DNA from: CAVSMC01 sp963798655
Lineage (GTDB): Bacteria > Pseudomonadota > Gammaproteobacteria > Burkholderiales > Casimicrobiaceae
Direction of reading: 5' to 3'
Assembly: GCA_963798655.1 (NCBI GenBank)
Contig: CAWCUH010000020.1
Span: 9,405 to 73,404, forward strand
Length of the DNA: 64,000 nucleotides
Shown: piece by piece, positions 26,091 to 33,533 of the stretch
Position numbering within the stretch: position 1 is the stretch's first letter
How the letters are laid out: every line of letters begins with the position of its first letter
The notes under the pieces: model-generated
Database searches by the model: none
What the model was told of the DNA's origin: nothing
Seen by the model: the letters and a program-made list of their open reading frames with translations, nothing else
Program-made: the position numbers and the translations under genes

Positions 26091-26782
26091 CCGTTGCGCT
26101 CGCGCCGCGGCCGGCCTGCCGGCCCGCCGCGGTGATCCTCGACATGGATGGCCTGCTGCTCGACACCGAGCCGCTCGCGGTGCAGGCGTGGCACGACGCG
26201 GCCGCTACGCTCGGCGTCACGTTCGACGCCGGGCTCGCGCACTCGCTGATCGGGCGTAACTGGGCGGACTGCTGCGCGCTCGTACGCGGCGGCAGCGACG
26301 CCGATTATCCGGTGGACGCGCTGCTCGCGACGTGGCATGCGGCGTACGACGCAATCGTTGCGCGCGACGGCGTTGCGCTGAAGCCCGGCGTGCACGAGCT
26401 GCTCGACTGGCTCGACGACGTGGCGATCCCGCGTGCGGTCGCGACGTCCACGCGACGCTCGCGCGCGCAGGCGAAGCTCGAGCGCGCCGGTCTGTGGACG
26501 CGCGTCGACGCGCTCGTCGGCGGCGACGAGGTCGCCCGCGGCAAGCCGGCACCGGACATCGTGATCGCCACCGCGTCGAAGCTCGGCGTCGATACGCCGG
26601 CATGCGTCGTCATCGAAGATTCCGAGCCGGGTGCGCGCGCGGCGCTCGCCGCGCGCGCCGCGCCGATCATCGTGCCCGATCTCGTTGCGCCGTCCGACGC
26701 ATTGCTCGCGCTGGAGCCGCTCGTTTTCGCCTCGCTCACCGAGGTGCGCGCGCATCTCGCCACGTTGCCCTGCATGCGATAA
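26087..26782 (+). CDS. HAD-superfamily phosphatase/mutase (beta-PGM-like)
   Basis: This 231-aa HAD hydrolase has a C1 cap. Motif I is ILDMDGLLLDTEP (Asp19, Asp21). Motif II is in VATSTRRSRAQAKLERAGL, the motif III Lys is in GKPAPDIVIATASKLG and motif IV is VVIEDSEPGARAA. It resembles the beta-phosphoglucomutase/DL-glycerol-phosphatase group, but the substrate cannot be assigned. The start is probably GTG 26087-26089, overlapping the ruvC TGA (GTGA). It is inserted between ruvC and ruvA, which are normally adjacent. Confidence 0.85.
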   Translation: MTVALAPRPACRPAAVILDMDGLLLDTEPLAVQAWHDAAATLGVTFDAGLAHSLIGRNWADCCALVRGGSDADYPVDALLATWHAAYDAIVARDGVALKPGVHELLDWLDDVAIPRAVATSTRRSRAQAKLERAGLWTRVDALVGGDEVARGKPAPDIVIATASKLGVDTPACVVIEDSEPGARAALAARAAPIIVPDLVAPSDALLALEPLVFASLTEVRAHLATLPCMR

Positions 26783-26783
26783 T
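26775..26783 (+). promoter_or_regulatory. Extended -10 (TGcGATAAT) before ruvA
   Basis: TGC followed by GATAAT overlaps the HAD gene stop codon, and ruvA begins 30 nt downstream. The extended -10 form could compensate for the lack of a -35. Confidence 0.45.
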
Positions 26784-26812
26784 CCCGCGGTGCTGCGCGC
26801 GTCGCCCTCGCC

Positions 26813-27394
26813 ATGATCGGCCGTCTTTCGGGACTTCTCGTCGAGAAGAACCCGCCGCAGATCCTGCTCGACGTACAGGGCGTCGCCTACGAAGTCGACG
26901 TGCCGATGAGCACGTTCTACAACCTGCCCGCGACCGGCGAGCGATGCACGCTGCTCACGCATCTCGTCGTGCGCGAGGATGCGCATCTGCTGTACGGCTT
27001 CGGCACCGAGACGGAGCGGCGGACATTTCGTCAGCTGACGAAGATCAGCGGCATCGGCGCGAAGATCGCGCTCGCCGTGCTGTCGGGCCTGTCGGTGGCG
27101 GAGCTCGCGCAGGCGGTGACGATGCAGGAGAGCGGACGGCTCACCAAGGTGCCGGGCATCGGCAAGAAGACGGCCGAGCGCATCCTGCTCGAGCTCAAGG
27201 ACAAGCTCGGCACCGACGTGACGACAGCGGTCGGCGTGGGCCGTCCGCCGCCGCCATCGTCCGACGTGCTGCACGCGCTGCTCGCGCTCGGTTACAGCGA
27301 GAAGGAAGCGCTTGCGAGCGTCAAGCAACTTCCCGACGGCGTCGCGGTCGCAGACGGCATCCGCCAGGCATTGAAGACACTCGCCAAGGTCTAG
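26813..27394 (+). CDS. ruvA: RuvA, Holliday junction branch-migration subunit
   Basis: RuvA tetramers bind the four-way junction and load RuvB. The 193-aa protein has the N-terminal OB domain (MIGRLSGLLVEKNPPQILLDVQGVAYEV). Two helix-hairpin-helix motifs follow (LTKISGIGAKIALAVLSG and LTKVPGIGKKTAERILLELKDKL). The C-terminal RuvB-binding domain contains LHALLALGYSEKEALASVKQL. Length is normal. A 136-nt gap to ruvB contains a relic reading frame. Confidence 0.97.
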   Translation: MIGRLSGLLVEKNPPQILLDVQGVAYEVDVPMSTFYNLPATGERCTLLTHLVVREDAHLLYGFGTETERRTFRQLTKISGIGAKIALAVLSGLSVAELAQAVTMQESGRLTKVPGIGKKTAERILLELKDKLGTDVTTAVGVGRPPPPSSDVLHALLALGYSEKEALASVKQLPDGVAVADGIRQALKTLAKV

Positions 27395-27399
27395 CTGCG

Positions 27400-27555
27400 A
27401 TGAGCTCCGAGCGACAGGGCTTCCTGCGCGATTTGAAGGTGCCGCCGTCGCTGGTCCGGCGCGGCCTGGAACTGTGGCCGCCGTTCCTCGGCGCGGGCGC
27501 GGCGCAGGCAGACGGCGTAGGATTCGCGCGATGGCGATCGAGAGCGACGAGCTGA
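27400..27555 (+). pseudogene. Truncated DUF4442-like thioesterase N-terminus
   Basis: This 51-codon frame starts at an ATG 6 nt after ruvA. It opens with MSSERQGFLRDLKVPPSLVR, then RRGLELWPPFLGAGAA. The LWPPFLGAGI-type motif is how DUF4442 (hotdog-fold, YiiD C-terminal-like) proteins begin. Similarity seems to stop there; the remaining frame runs into ruvB and ends. I read it as the 5' remnant of a deleted gene, but a short expressed leader peptide is not excluded. Confidence 0.45.
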
Positions 27556-28583
27556 AGCGCGTGGTCGGCGGCGCGCTCACCGGCGTGCACGAGGACGTCG
27601 TCGAGCGCGCGCTGCGGCCGCGGAAACTTGACGAATACGTCGGCCAGCAGAAGATCCGAGGCCAGCTGTCGATCTTCATCGAGGCCGCGCGCAAGCGCAA
27701 GGAATCGCTCGACCACGTGCTGCTGTTCGGCCCGCCGGGACTCGGCAAGACGACGCTGTCGCACATCATCGCGCACGAGCTCGGCGTCAACCTGCGACAG
27801 ACGTCCGGGCCGGTGCTCGAGCGCGCGGGCGACCTCGCCGCGCTGCTGACGAACCTGGAGCCGCACGACGTCCTCTTCATCGATGAAATCCACCGGCTGT
27901 CGCCCGTCGTCGAGGAGATCCTGTACCCGGCGCTCGAGGACTTCCAGATCGACATCATGATCGGCGAAGGCCCGGCGGCGCGAAGCGTCAAGCTCGACCT
28001 TCCGCCCTTCACGCTGGTCGGCGCGACGACGCGCGCCGGCATGCTGACCAACCCGCTGCGCGACCGCTTCGGCATCGTCGCGCGGCTCGAGTTCTATTCG
28101 CCGGCCGAGCTCACGCAGATCGTCACCCGATCGGCGAAGCTGCTCGACATCGCGATTGATCCCGCCGGTGCTCTCGAGATCGCGCGCCGCTCGCGCGGAA
28201 CGCCGCGCGTGGCGAACCGCCTGCTTCGCCGCGTGCGCGACTTCGCCGAAGTGCGCGCCGGCGGCGAGATTACCGCGGCTGTCGCCGACGCCGCGCTCGC
28301 GATGCTCGACGTCGACGCGTCGGGCCTCGACGTGATGGACCGCAAGCTGCTGCACACGGTCGTCGACAAGTTCTCCGGCGGGCCGGTCGGCGTCGACAAC
28401 CTCGCCGCGGCCATCGGCGAGGAGCGCGACACGATCGAGGACGTGCTCGAGCCGTTCCTGATCCAGCAGGGATTCCTGCAGCGCACGTCGCGCGGACGCA
28501 TCGCCACTGCGCTTGCGTTTCGCCATTTCGGGCTGACTGCGCCGAACGGCGGCGCCGCAGCCGATCTCTTTCCGGGCGAATGA
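27531..28583 (+). CDS. ruvB: RuvB, Holliday junction branch-migration ATPase
   Basis: RuvB is the AAA+ hexameric motor of branch migration. In this 350-aa protein Walker A is LLFGPPGLGKTTLSHIIAHELG and Walker B is VLFIDEIHRLSPVVEEILYPALED. Sensor 1 and the RuvB hairpin lie in VGATTRAGMLTNPLRDRFG, and the C-terminal winged helix contains DTIEDVLEPFLIQQGFLQRTSRGR. ATG 27531 gives MAIESDELKR; an upstream in-frame ATG adds 19 Arg-rich residues and is unlikely. The stop overlaps ybgC (ATGA). Confidence 0.97.
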   Translation: MAIESDELKRVVGGALTGVHEDVVERALRPRKLDEYVGQQKIRGQLSIFIEAARKRKESLDHVLLFGPPGLGKTTLSHIIAHELGVNLRQTSGPVLERAGDLAALLTNLEPHDVLFIDEIHRLSPVVEEILYPALEDFQIDIMIGEGPAARSVKLDLPPFTLVGATTRAGMLTNPLRDRFGIVARLEFYSPAELTQIVTRSAKLLDIAIDPAGALEIARRSRGTPRVANRLLRRVRDFAEVRAGGEITAAVADAALAMLDVDASGLDVMDRKLLHTVVDKFSGGPVGVDNLAAAIGEERDTIEDVLEPFLIQQGFLQRTSRGRIATALAFRHFGLTAPNGGAAADLFPGE

Positions 28584-28999
28584 GCGGACGGCCGGGCACT
28601 GTGCCGTACACGTTCGCCGTGCGCGTCTACTACGAAGACACCGACGCCGGCGGCGTCGTGTACTACGCGAACTACCTGAAGTTCATGGAGCGCGCACGCA
28701 CGGAGTGGCTGTCGGCGCTCGGGTTCGACGTGGCGGCGCTCGCGCGCGACGCCGGCGTCGCGTTCGTCGTCCGTCGCGCCGACATCGAGTTCCGCGCGCC
28801 TGCGCGGCTGTCCGAGCGTCTCGACGTGAGCGTCGCGATCGTCGAGCGCGGCCACGCGAGCCTCGTCGTCGCGCAGCAGGTGCGCCGGGGAAGCGACGTC
28901 ATCGCCGACGCGCGCATCACGCTCGCCTGCGTCGAGCCGAGTACGTGGCGCCCCGCGCGCGTTCCCGCGCCGCTTGGCCGAAGCATGGAGAACCGTTGA
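28580..28999 (+). CDS. ybgC: YbgC, Tol-Pal-associated acyl-CoA thioesterase
   Basis: This 139-aa hotdog-fold thioesterase has the 4-hydroxybenzoyl-CoA-thioesterase signature VYYEDTDAGGVVYYANYLKFMERARTEWL, with the catalytic Asp in EDTDAGG. YbgC is encoded with the Tol-Pal genes in most proteobacteria and acts on acyl-CoA or acyl-ACP, possibly in phospholipid metabolism. It is coupled to ruvB by ATGA and to tolQ by a TTGA overlap. Confidence 0.94.
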   Translation: MSGRPGTVPYTFAVRVYYEDTDAGGVVYYANYLKFMERARTEWLSALGFDVAALARDAGVAFVVRRADIEFRAPARLSERLDVSVAIVERGHASLVVAQQVRRGSDVIADARITLACVEPSTWRPARVPAPLGRSMENR

Positions 29000-29664
29000 A
29001 CGTCCATCCCGATCTCTCGTTCCTCGTGCTGATCCAGCACGCATCGGTCGTCGTACAGGCGATCCTTGCACTGCTCGCCGCCGTGTCGCTGTGGTCGTGG
29101 TGGCGCATCTTCATGAAGCGCTTCCAGCTCGCGCGCGCCGCGCGCGACGCCGATGCGTTCGAAGACCAGTTCTGGAAAGGCGGCGACCTGCTCGACCTCT
29201 ACCAGCAGACGAGCCAGGCGCGCGCGAACGGTGGCCTCGCGCAGATCTTCACCGCCGGCTTCCGCGAGTTCTCGAAGCACCGCAAGCAGGGCAGCACCGC
29301 GACGGTGACGATGGACAGCGCACGCCGCGCGATGCGCGCCGCGTACCAGCGGGAGCTCGACACGCTGGACGCGTATCTGTCCGGGCTCGCGACGGTCGGC
29401 TCGGTGAGCCCGTACGTGGGATTGTTCGGGACCGTGTGGGGCATCATGAACGCGTTCCGCGGACTCTCGAACGTGAGCCAGGCGACGCTCGCGAGCGTCG
29501 CGCCCGGCATCGCCGAGGCGCTGGTCGCCACCGCGATCGGGTTGTTCGCGGCGATTCCCGCGGTCGTCGCGTACAACCGCTACACGCACGACGTGGATCG
29601 TCTCGCCGTGCGCTACGAGACGTTCATCGAGGAATTCTCGAACATCCTTCAGCGGCAAGGCTAA
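28996..29664 (+). CDS. tolQ: TolQ, inner-membrane proton-channel subunit of Tol-Pal
   Basis: TolQ, with TolR, uses the proton gradient to energise TolA during outer-membrane constriction. The 222-aa protein has three membrane segments: HASVVVQAILALLAAVSLWSW near the N-terminus, YVGLFGTVWGIMNAF, and EALVATAIGLFAAIPAVVAYN. The start is TTG (28996-28998), overlapping the ybgC TGA and giving MNVHPDLSFLVLI as in other TolQ proteins. No ATG fits without losing the first helix. Confidence 0.95.
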   Translation: MNVHPDLSFLVLIQHASVVVQAILALLAAVSLWSWWRIFMKRFQLARAARDADAFEDQFWKGGDLLDLYQQTSQARANGGLAQIFTAGFREFSKHRKQGSTATVTMDSARRAMRAAYQRELDTLDAYLSGLATVGSVSPYVGLFGTVWGIMNAFRGLSNVSQATLASVAPGIAEALVATAIGLFAAIPAVVAYNRYTHDVDRLAVRYETFIEEFSNILQRQG

Positions 29665-29674
29665 GGGCCGGTCG

Positions 29675-30088
29675 ATGCGACGCGCGCGCAAGCAGATGAA
29701 CCAGATCAACGTCGTTCCCTACATCGACGTGATGCTGGTGCTGCTCGTCATCTTCATGATCACGGCGCCGCTGATCAATCCGGGCGAGATCGAGCTGCCG
29801 TCGGTCGGACAGAAGCTCGCGACACCGGCGCAGCCGCTCGAGGTCACGCTGAAGAACGACCGGACGCTCACGCTGCGCGACGCGCAGGCGGGCGGCGCTG
29901 CGTTCAACGTGTCGCGCGACGAGCTCGTCGAGCGCATCCGCACGAAGCAGGCGCGCGCGCCCGACCAGCCGGTCGTCATCGCCGCCGACCGCAACGCGCG
30001 CTACGAGGACGTGCTCGCGATCCTCGACCTGCTGCAGCGTAACGGCGCGAAGCGCGTCGGCCTGCTTGCTCGGCCGCCGGGAAGCTGA
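29675..30088 (+). CDS. tolR: TolR, Tol-Pal proton-channel subunit
   Basis: This 137-aa ExbD/TolR protein has one N-terminal helix containing the proton-path Asp (NVVPYIDVMLVLLVIFMITAPL) and a periplasmic domain. The domain shows IELPSVG, VVIAADRNARYEDVLAILDLLQRNGAKRVGLL. It lies 10 nt after tolQ and 4 nt before tolA. Length and sequence are normal. Confidence 0.95.
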   Translation: MRRARKQMNQINVVPYIDVMLVLLVIFMITAPLINPGEIELPSVGQKLATPAQPLEVTLKNDRTLTLRDAQAGGAAFNVSRDELVERIRTKQARAPDQPVVIAADRNARYEDVLAILDLLQRNGAKRVGLLARPPGS

Positions 30089-30092
30089 CCGG

Positions 30093-30986
30093 ATGCCGCG
30101 CGACGGCCGACCGCGGCGCGCGCCGCGCATTCCCGGCCGATGGCGTGCGCTTGCGCTTGCGCTCGCCGTGCACGCGATCTTCGTCGTCGTGCTCGTGTTC
30201 TCGCTGCGCTGGCAGAACCGCGCCTCGGAGCCGATCTCCGCCGAGCTGTACGCACCGCCGACGAAGAGCGTCGTCGAAAAGCCGAAGGCGGAGCCAAAGC
30301 CGCCGCCCGAGCCACCGAAGCCCGAGCCACCGAAGCCCGAGCCGCCGAAGCCCGAGCCAATGAAGCCCGAGCCAACGAAGCCCGAGCCACCGAAGCCAGC
30401 GCCCAAGGTCGAGAAGCCCGATACGCGTGCAGCCGACATTGCGCTCAAGAAGAAGCAGGACGAGGAGAGACGGCAGCGCGAGGAGACCGAGCGCCAGAAG
30501 CAGGAGCGGGCGCGGCAGGAGCAGGCGCGGCAGGAGCAGGCGCGGCGCGAAGCGGAGAAGAAGGCGGCCGACGAAAAGCGGGCCGCCGAAGCGCGCGAGC
30601 GTCAGGCGCGCGAGGCCGAGGCGCTGCGCGCGCAAGCCGAGCGCGAGCAGACGGCCGCAGCCGAGGCGGCCGCGCGCGCGCGCGCGCAGGCGGAAGCGAC
30701 GGCACGCACGCGCGCCGAGTCCGACTGGATCCGCCGCATTCAGGCGAAGGTCAAGGGCAATGTGATCCTGCCGCTGGAACTCGCCGGCAATCCGGAGGCG
30801 ATCTTCGATGTCGTGCAGCTGCCGACCGGCGAGATCATCGACGTGACGCTGCGCAAGTCGAGCGGCGTGCGCGCTTACGACGACGCCGTGCAGCGCGCGA
30901 TCCTCAAGTCGTCGCCGCTGCCGCGGCCCGATCGGCCGGACCTCTTTCAGCGAACGCTGACGCTGAAGTTCAGGCCGCTGGACTGA
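30093..30986 (+). CDS. tolA: TolA, inner-membrane/periplasmic spanning Tol protein
   Basis: TolA links TolQR to Pal and TolB across the periplasm. This 297-aa protein has an N-terminal helix (LALALAVHAIFVVVLVFSLRW), a Pro-rich stretch of repeated KPEPP units (residues about 70-105) and a long charged coiled-coil helix rich in Arg/Glu/Ala/Gln (about 115-215). The C-terminal globular domain contains WIRRIQAKVKGNVILPLELA and DVTLRKSSGVRAYDDAVQRAI. ATG 30093 is preferred over a TTG 27 nt upstream. tolB and pal do not follow. Confidence 0.92.
   Translation: MPRDGRPRRAPRIPGRWRALALALAVHAIFVVVLVFSLRWQNRASEPISAELYAPPTKSVVEKPKAEPKPPPEPPKPEPPKPEPPKPEPMKPEPTKPEPPKPAPKVEKPDTRAADIALKKKQDEERRQREETERQKQERARQEQARQEQARREAEKKAADEKRAAEARERQAREAEALRAQAEREQTAAAEAAARARAQAEATARTRAESDWIRRIQAKVKGNVILPLELAGNPEAIFDVVQLPTGEIIDVTLRKSSGVRAYDDAVQRAILKSSPLPRPDRPDLFQRTLTLKFRPLD
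30311..30400 (+). repeat. 15-bp tandem repeat inside tolA
   Basis: Six copies of a 15-bp unit (GCCACCGAAGCCCGA and close variants) encode the KPEPP stretch. The first two units are identical and the others differ by one to three bases, a pattern expected of slippage-prone repeats. Confidence 0.9.
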
Positions 30987-30992
30987 CGAGCG

Positions 30993-31057
30993 TCCCGCGT
31001 ACGCGGGAATAATCGAGTGTCTTTCAACGAACGTCGCTGGTCCCCGCGTCGCGCGGG
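30993..31057. terminator. Two hairpins between convergent tolA and the 563-aa gene
   Basis: A perfect palindrome TCCCGCGTACGCGGGA (30993-31008) lies 6 nt after the tolA stop. A second hairpin has arms CCCGCG and CGCGGG (31043-31048/31052-31057) and lies 10 nt beyond the end of the opposing gene. Neither has a T-run. The site suggests bidirectional termination or a CCCGCG-type dispersed repeat, as at 54690-54736. Confidence 0.5.
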
Positions 31058-31067
31058 CACGATCGGC

Positions 31068-32759
31068 CTAAACCTTGGCTTTCTTCTCCAGGATCTGCAT
31101 CGATGCCCAGCTCCAGTCGGCGCGCTGCTCGACCAGGTTGCGCAGCGCGAACGTGTAGACCGAGCGTCCCGTCGTGAGCATCAGCTGGCGTCCTTCCGAA
31201 TACTCGGACGTCGGCACGATCAGCGTCTTCACCGCGAGCGGCTTGTCGGGGCGCGACGGCGGCGGCAGGTACAGGCCGTCGAAGCGCGCACCCATGGTCG
31301 ACACGTCGATGCCGTCCACCTCGATCCCCATGGTCTCGCGCATGTCACGCTTCGCGTTCAGCGTGACGGCGACGACGCGCTCGGCGATGATCGAAACGCC
31401 CGCCTCGACTTCGTCGTTCGACACCTTGTTCAATCGGCGCACGACGCCGAGCACCCAGTCGGTCACGTCCGATTGTCGAACGGCCACGAGCGCGCCGAGC
31501 GCGAGGCTCTGGCCGATGCCGCCCGACGCCGCGATGCGCAGCCCGGCGACGCTGCGGTCCTTCACCTGCCACATCGGGTCCGAGAACGAGCCGATTGACG
31601 CGGCGAGCGTGTCGTGCTCGTCGGCGCTGCGCCGGCGCACGCGCGGCCCGCCCGACACCTCGTAGACCTCGATCTGCTCGTGGGACTGCTCGGCGGCGAT
31701 GTCGTTGATGTCCCTCGCGGCGAGATCGGCGCAAATGCGTGCGAGGCCCACGCGCACCTTCGCCGCGGCGGCGACGGGAATTCTCGGGTCGCGCCGAAGG
31801 TCGACGTGCAGATTCGGCGCAATCGCCGGGCGCACGCGCTCGAGAATCGACACGCGCTGCTGGTTGATCAAAGCTGCGGGACCCTGGTCCGTCGCCTCGG
31901 CTTGCCGCAGCGCGTGGATCGCGCGCTCGAGTTGCTCGGCGAGCGGCGTCGTGTCGAGGTAGCGCATCATCGAGCCCGCGTCGTTGCCCGTCCGACGCAC
32001 GAGGCCGGCCTTGCCGGCGACGTCGACGAAGAAGCCTTCCGGCGAGCGCGGAACCGCGTCGAGGGAGAGCTTGCGGCTCCACGCGCGAAGCTGCGCGCTC
32101 GCCCAATCGAGCTCTGCCGGCGAGAGGTTGCCGGTGTTGAGCTGGTGGATCAGCAGCACGAACACGAATTCCTGCTCGATCGTCCACTGCGTGGCGTTCG
32201 GCCCGGCAGCGGCGAGCGCCGCCGGCACGCGGTCGATGCCGAGTTCGGTCGCGCGCATGTACAACCGGTGAAGGTCGAGCCACTTCGCGGGAATCCAGCG
32301 CTCGAAGCGGAACACGCGCAGCTTTGCGTCGGTGCCGTAGTAGTGGATGAGCCGCGAGAACAGCGTCGGTATCAGCGGCTTCCAGCGCGGATTGCCGGGC
32401 TGCGCGAGCGCATGCTCGAGCGCCGTCTGGTACGAATACATGAAGCCCTGAACCATGTCGAACACCGCCTGCCAGATACGCTCGGCGAGGCGCGCGGACG
32501 CGTCGACGTTCTCGACGTACTGCTTGATCAGCTGCCGGCGATCGGCGGCAAGCGCGGCGTCGAGGAACTCGATCGCGGCGACGCGGCTCGCATCCACCGC
32601 CTTGCGTGAAGTGCGCAGTCCCTCGAACGCGCGCATGACGCTCTGCTGGCGGCCGATGACGTCGAGCGTCGGCAGCTCGCGCAGCCACGCGGATGCGCTG
32701 CGCGGCGAGGCGAGCGGATCGGTGACATCCCTGGCAGAGGCGGTGAGGAACCCGAACAT
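31068..32759 (-). CDS. Conserved uncharacterised 563-aa protein
   Basis: I do not recognise a named domain with confidence. The N-terminus begins MFGFLTASARDVTDPLASPR and continues with RELPTLDVIGRQQSVMRAFEGLR. The middle is helical with no signal peptide or membrane span (ERIWQAVFDMVQGFMYSYQTALEHAL). The last 150 residues look beta-rich (DVTDWVLGVVRRLNKVSNDEVEAGVSIIAERVVAVTL). That tail could be a PilZ-like fold, which is only a guess. ATG 32757-32759 is chosen because a longer frame would include the promoter at 32847-32875. Confidence 0.7.
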   Translation of the reverse strand: MFGFLTASARDVTDPLASPRSASAWLRELPTLDVIGRQQSVMRAFEGLRTSRKAVDASRVAAIEFLDAALAADRRQLIKQYVENVDASARLAERIWQAVFDMVQGFMYSYQTALEHALAQPGNPRWKPLIPTLFSRLIHYYGTDAKLRVFRFERWIPAKWLDLHRLYMRATELGIDRVPAALAAAGPNATQWTIEQEFVFVLLIHQLNTGNLSPAELDWASAQLRAWSRKLSLDAVPRSPEGFFVDVAGKAGLVRRTGNDAGSMMRYLDTTPLAEQLERAIHALRQAEATDQGPAALINQQRVSILERVRPAIAPNLHVDLRRDPRIPVAAAAKVRVGLARICADLAARDINDIAAEQSHEQIEVYEVSGGPRVRRRSADEHDTLAASIGSFSDPMWQVKDRSVAGLRIAASGGIGQSLALGALVAVRQSDVTDWVLGVVRRLNKVSNDEVEAGVSIIAERVVAVTLNAKRDMRETMGIEVDGIDVSTMGARFDGLYLPPPSRPDKPLAVKTLIVPTSEYSEGRQLMLTTGRSVYTFALRNLVEQRADWSWASMQILEKKAKV

Positions 32760-32846
32760 GGACTCGTTTAGGCGCGTTGCGACGCCCGCGACATCAACGA
32801 TGCGCGGCGGACGGCGCAATTCGGTCCGCGGAACGCGCAACTGTCT

Positions 32847-32875
32847 TTTATAGACCAATTCATCAGGGGGCGCAA
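32847..32875 (-). promoter_or_regulatory. Sigma-70-like promoter for the 563-aa gene
   Basis: On the minus strand this reads TTGCGC (32875-32870), a 17-nt spacer and TATAAA (32852-32847). The start codon lies 88 nt downstream. Confidence 0.5.
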
Positions 32876-32890
32876 AACGGGCGTGCTGTT

Positions 32891-32899
32891 TGCTACAAT
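32891..32899 (+). promoter_or_regulatory. Extended -10 (TGcTACAAT) for the FKBP gene
   Basis: TGC followed by TACAAT lies 83 nt before the FKBP ATG, with no good -35. Divergent transcription from the promoter at 32847-32875 starts close by. Confidence 0.5.
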
Positions 32900-32981
32900 T
32901 TGCGGTCCGGCCGAGTCATGTCGTGCCACCGTTCGGCATGTGGCCTGGCCATTCGCCATCGTTCGAACAAGCAGGAGCACC

Positions 32982-33533
32982 ATGCGAAATCCTCGCGCCG
33001 CACGCCGCGCAACGTCTGCTAGCAGTGTGCGCTTACTCAGACTGGCCGCCTTTACCGAAGCGCTGTTCGTTGTCGGACTCATGATGTGTCCGACGGCCGT
33101 CCCAGCGCAATCGTCCGGCACGCCCGCAGCCGGCAGCGCTCGGGCCACTGCCGGTGATACCAATGACAGCAAGATGGGTGCCAAGGTGAAAGAGCTGACT
33201 AAAATCGATGTTAAACAAGGCACTGGCGCGCAAGCCCAAACGGGTCGTCCGGTGGTCGTCCACTATACCGGCTGGCTTTACGACCCGTCCGCGCCCGACA
33301 GCCACGGCAAGAAATTCGATAGTTCCGTCGATCGCGGCGCGCCTTTCGGCTTCTTTCTGGGAGAAGGCAAGGTCATCAAGGGCTGGGATCAGGGCGTCGT
33401 CGGCATGAAAGTGGGCGGAAAGCGAACGCTGATCATCCCGCCCGATCTTGGCTACGGCGAACGCGGCGCCGGTGGCGTGATCCCGCCCAACGCAACGCTG
33501 GTCTTCGACGTCGAGCTGCTGCAGGTCAAGTGA
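32982..33533 (+). CDS. Exported FKBP-type peptidyl-prolyl isomerase
   Basis: This 183-aa protein has an N-terminal signal (LAAFTEALFVVGLMM, probable cleavage after AVPA near residue 42), a Ser/Ala/Gly linker and a single FKBP domain. The domain shows GRPVVVHYTGWLYD, KKFDSSVDRGAPFGFFLGEGKVIKGWDQGV and PPDLGYGERGAGGVIPPNATLVFDVELL. It likely assists periplasmic folding. AGGAG (32973-32977) precedes the ATG. Codon use is visibly less GC-rich than in the flanking genes (AAA, GAT, ACT codons), which may mark transfer. Confidence 0.92.
   Translation: MRNPRAARRATSASSVRLLRLAAFTEALFVVGLMMCPTAVPAQSSGTPAAGSARATAGDTNDSKMGAKVKELTKIDVKQGTGAQAQTGRPVVVHYTGWLYDPSAPDSHGKKFDSSVDRGAPFGFFLGEGKVIKGWDQGVVGMKVGGKRTLIIPPDLGYGERGAGGVIPPNATLVFDVELLQVK

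Noticed and set aside
30066..30092. TTG-initiated extension of TolA
   Set aside because: It overlaps tolR and adds an unconserved peptide; ATG 30093 fits family length and has purine-rich sequence upstream.
32760..32858. 33-residue N-terminal extension of the 563-aa protein
   Set aside because: It covers a plausible promoter and begins with a basic stretch not expected of this protein; ATG 32759 is preferred.
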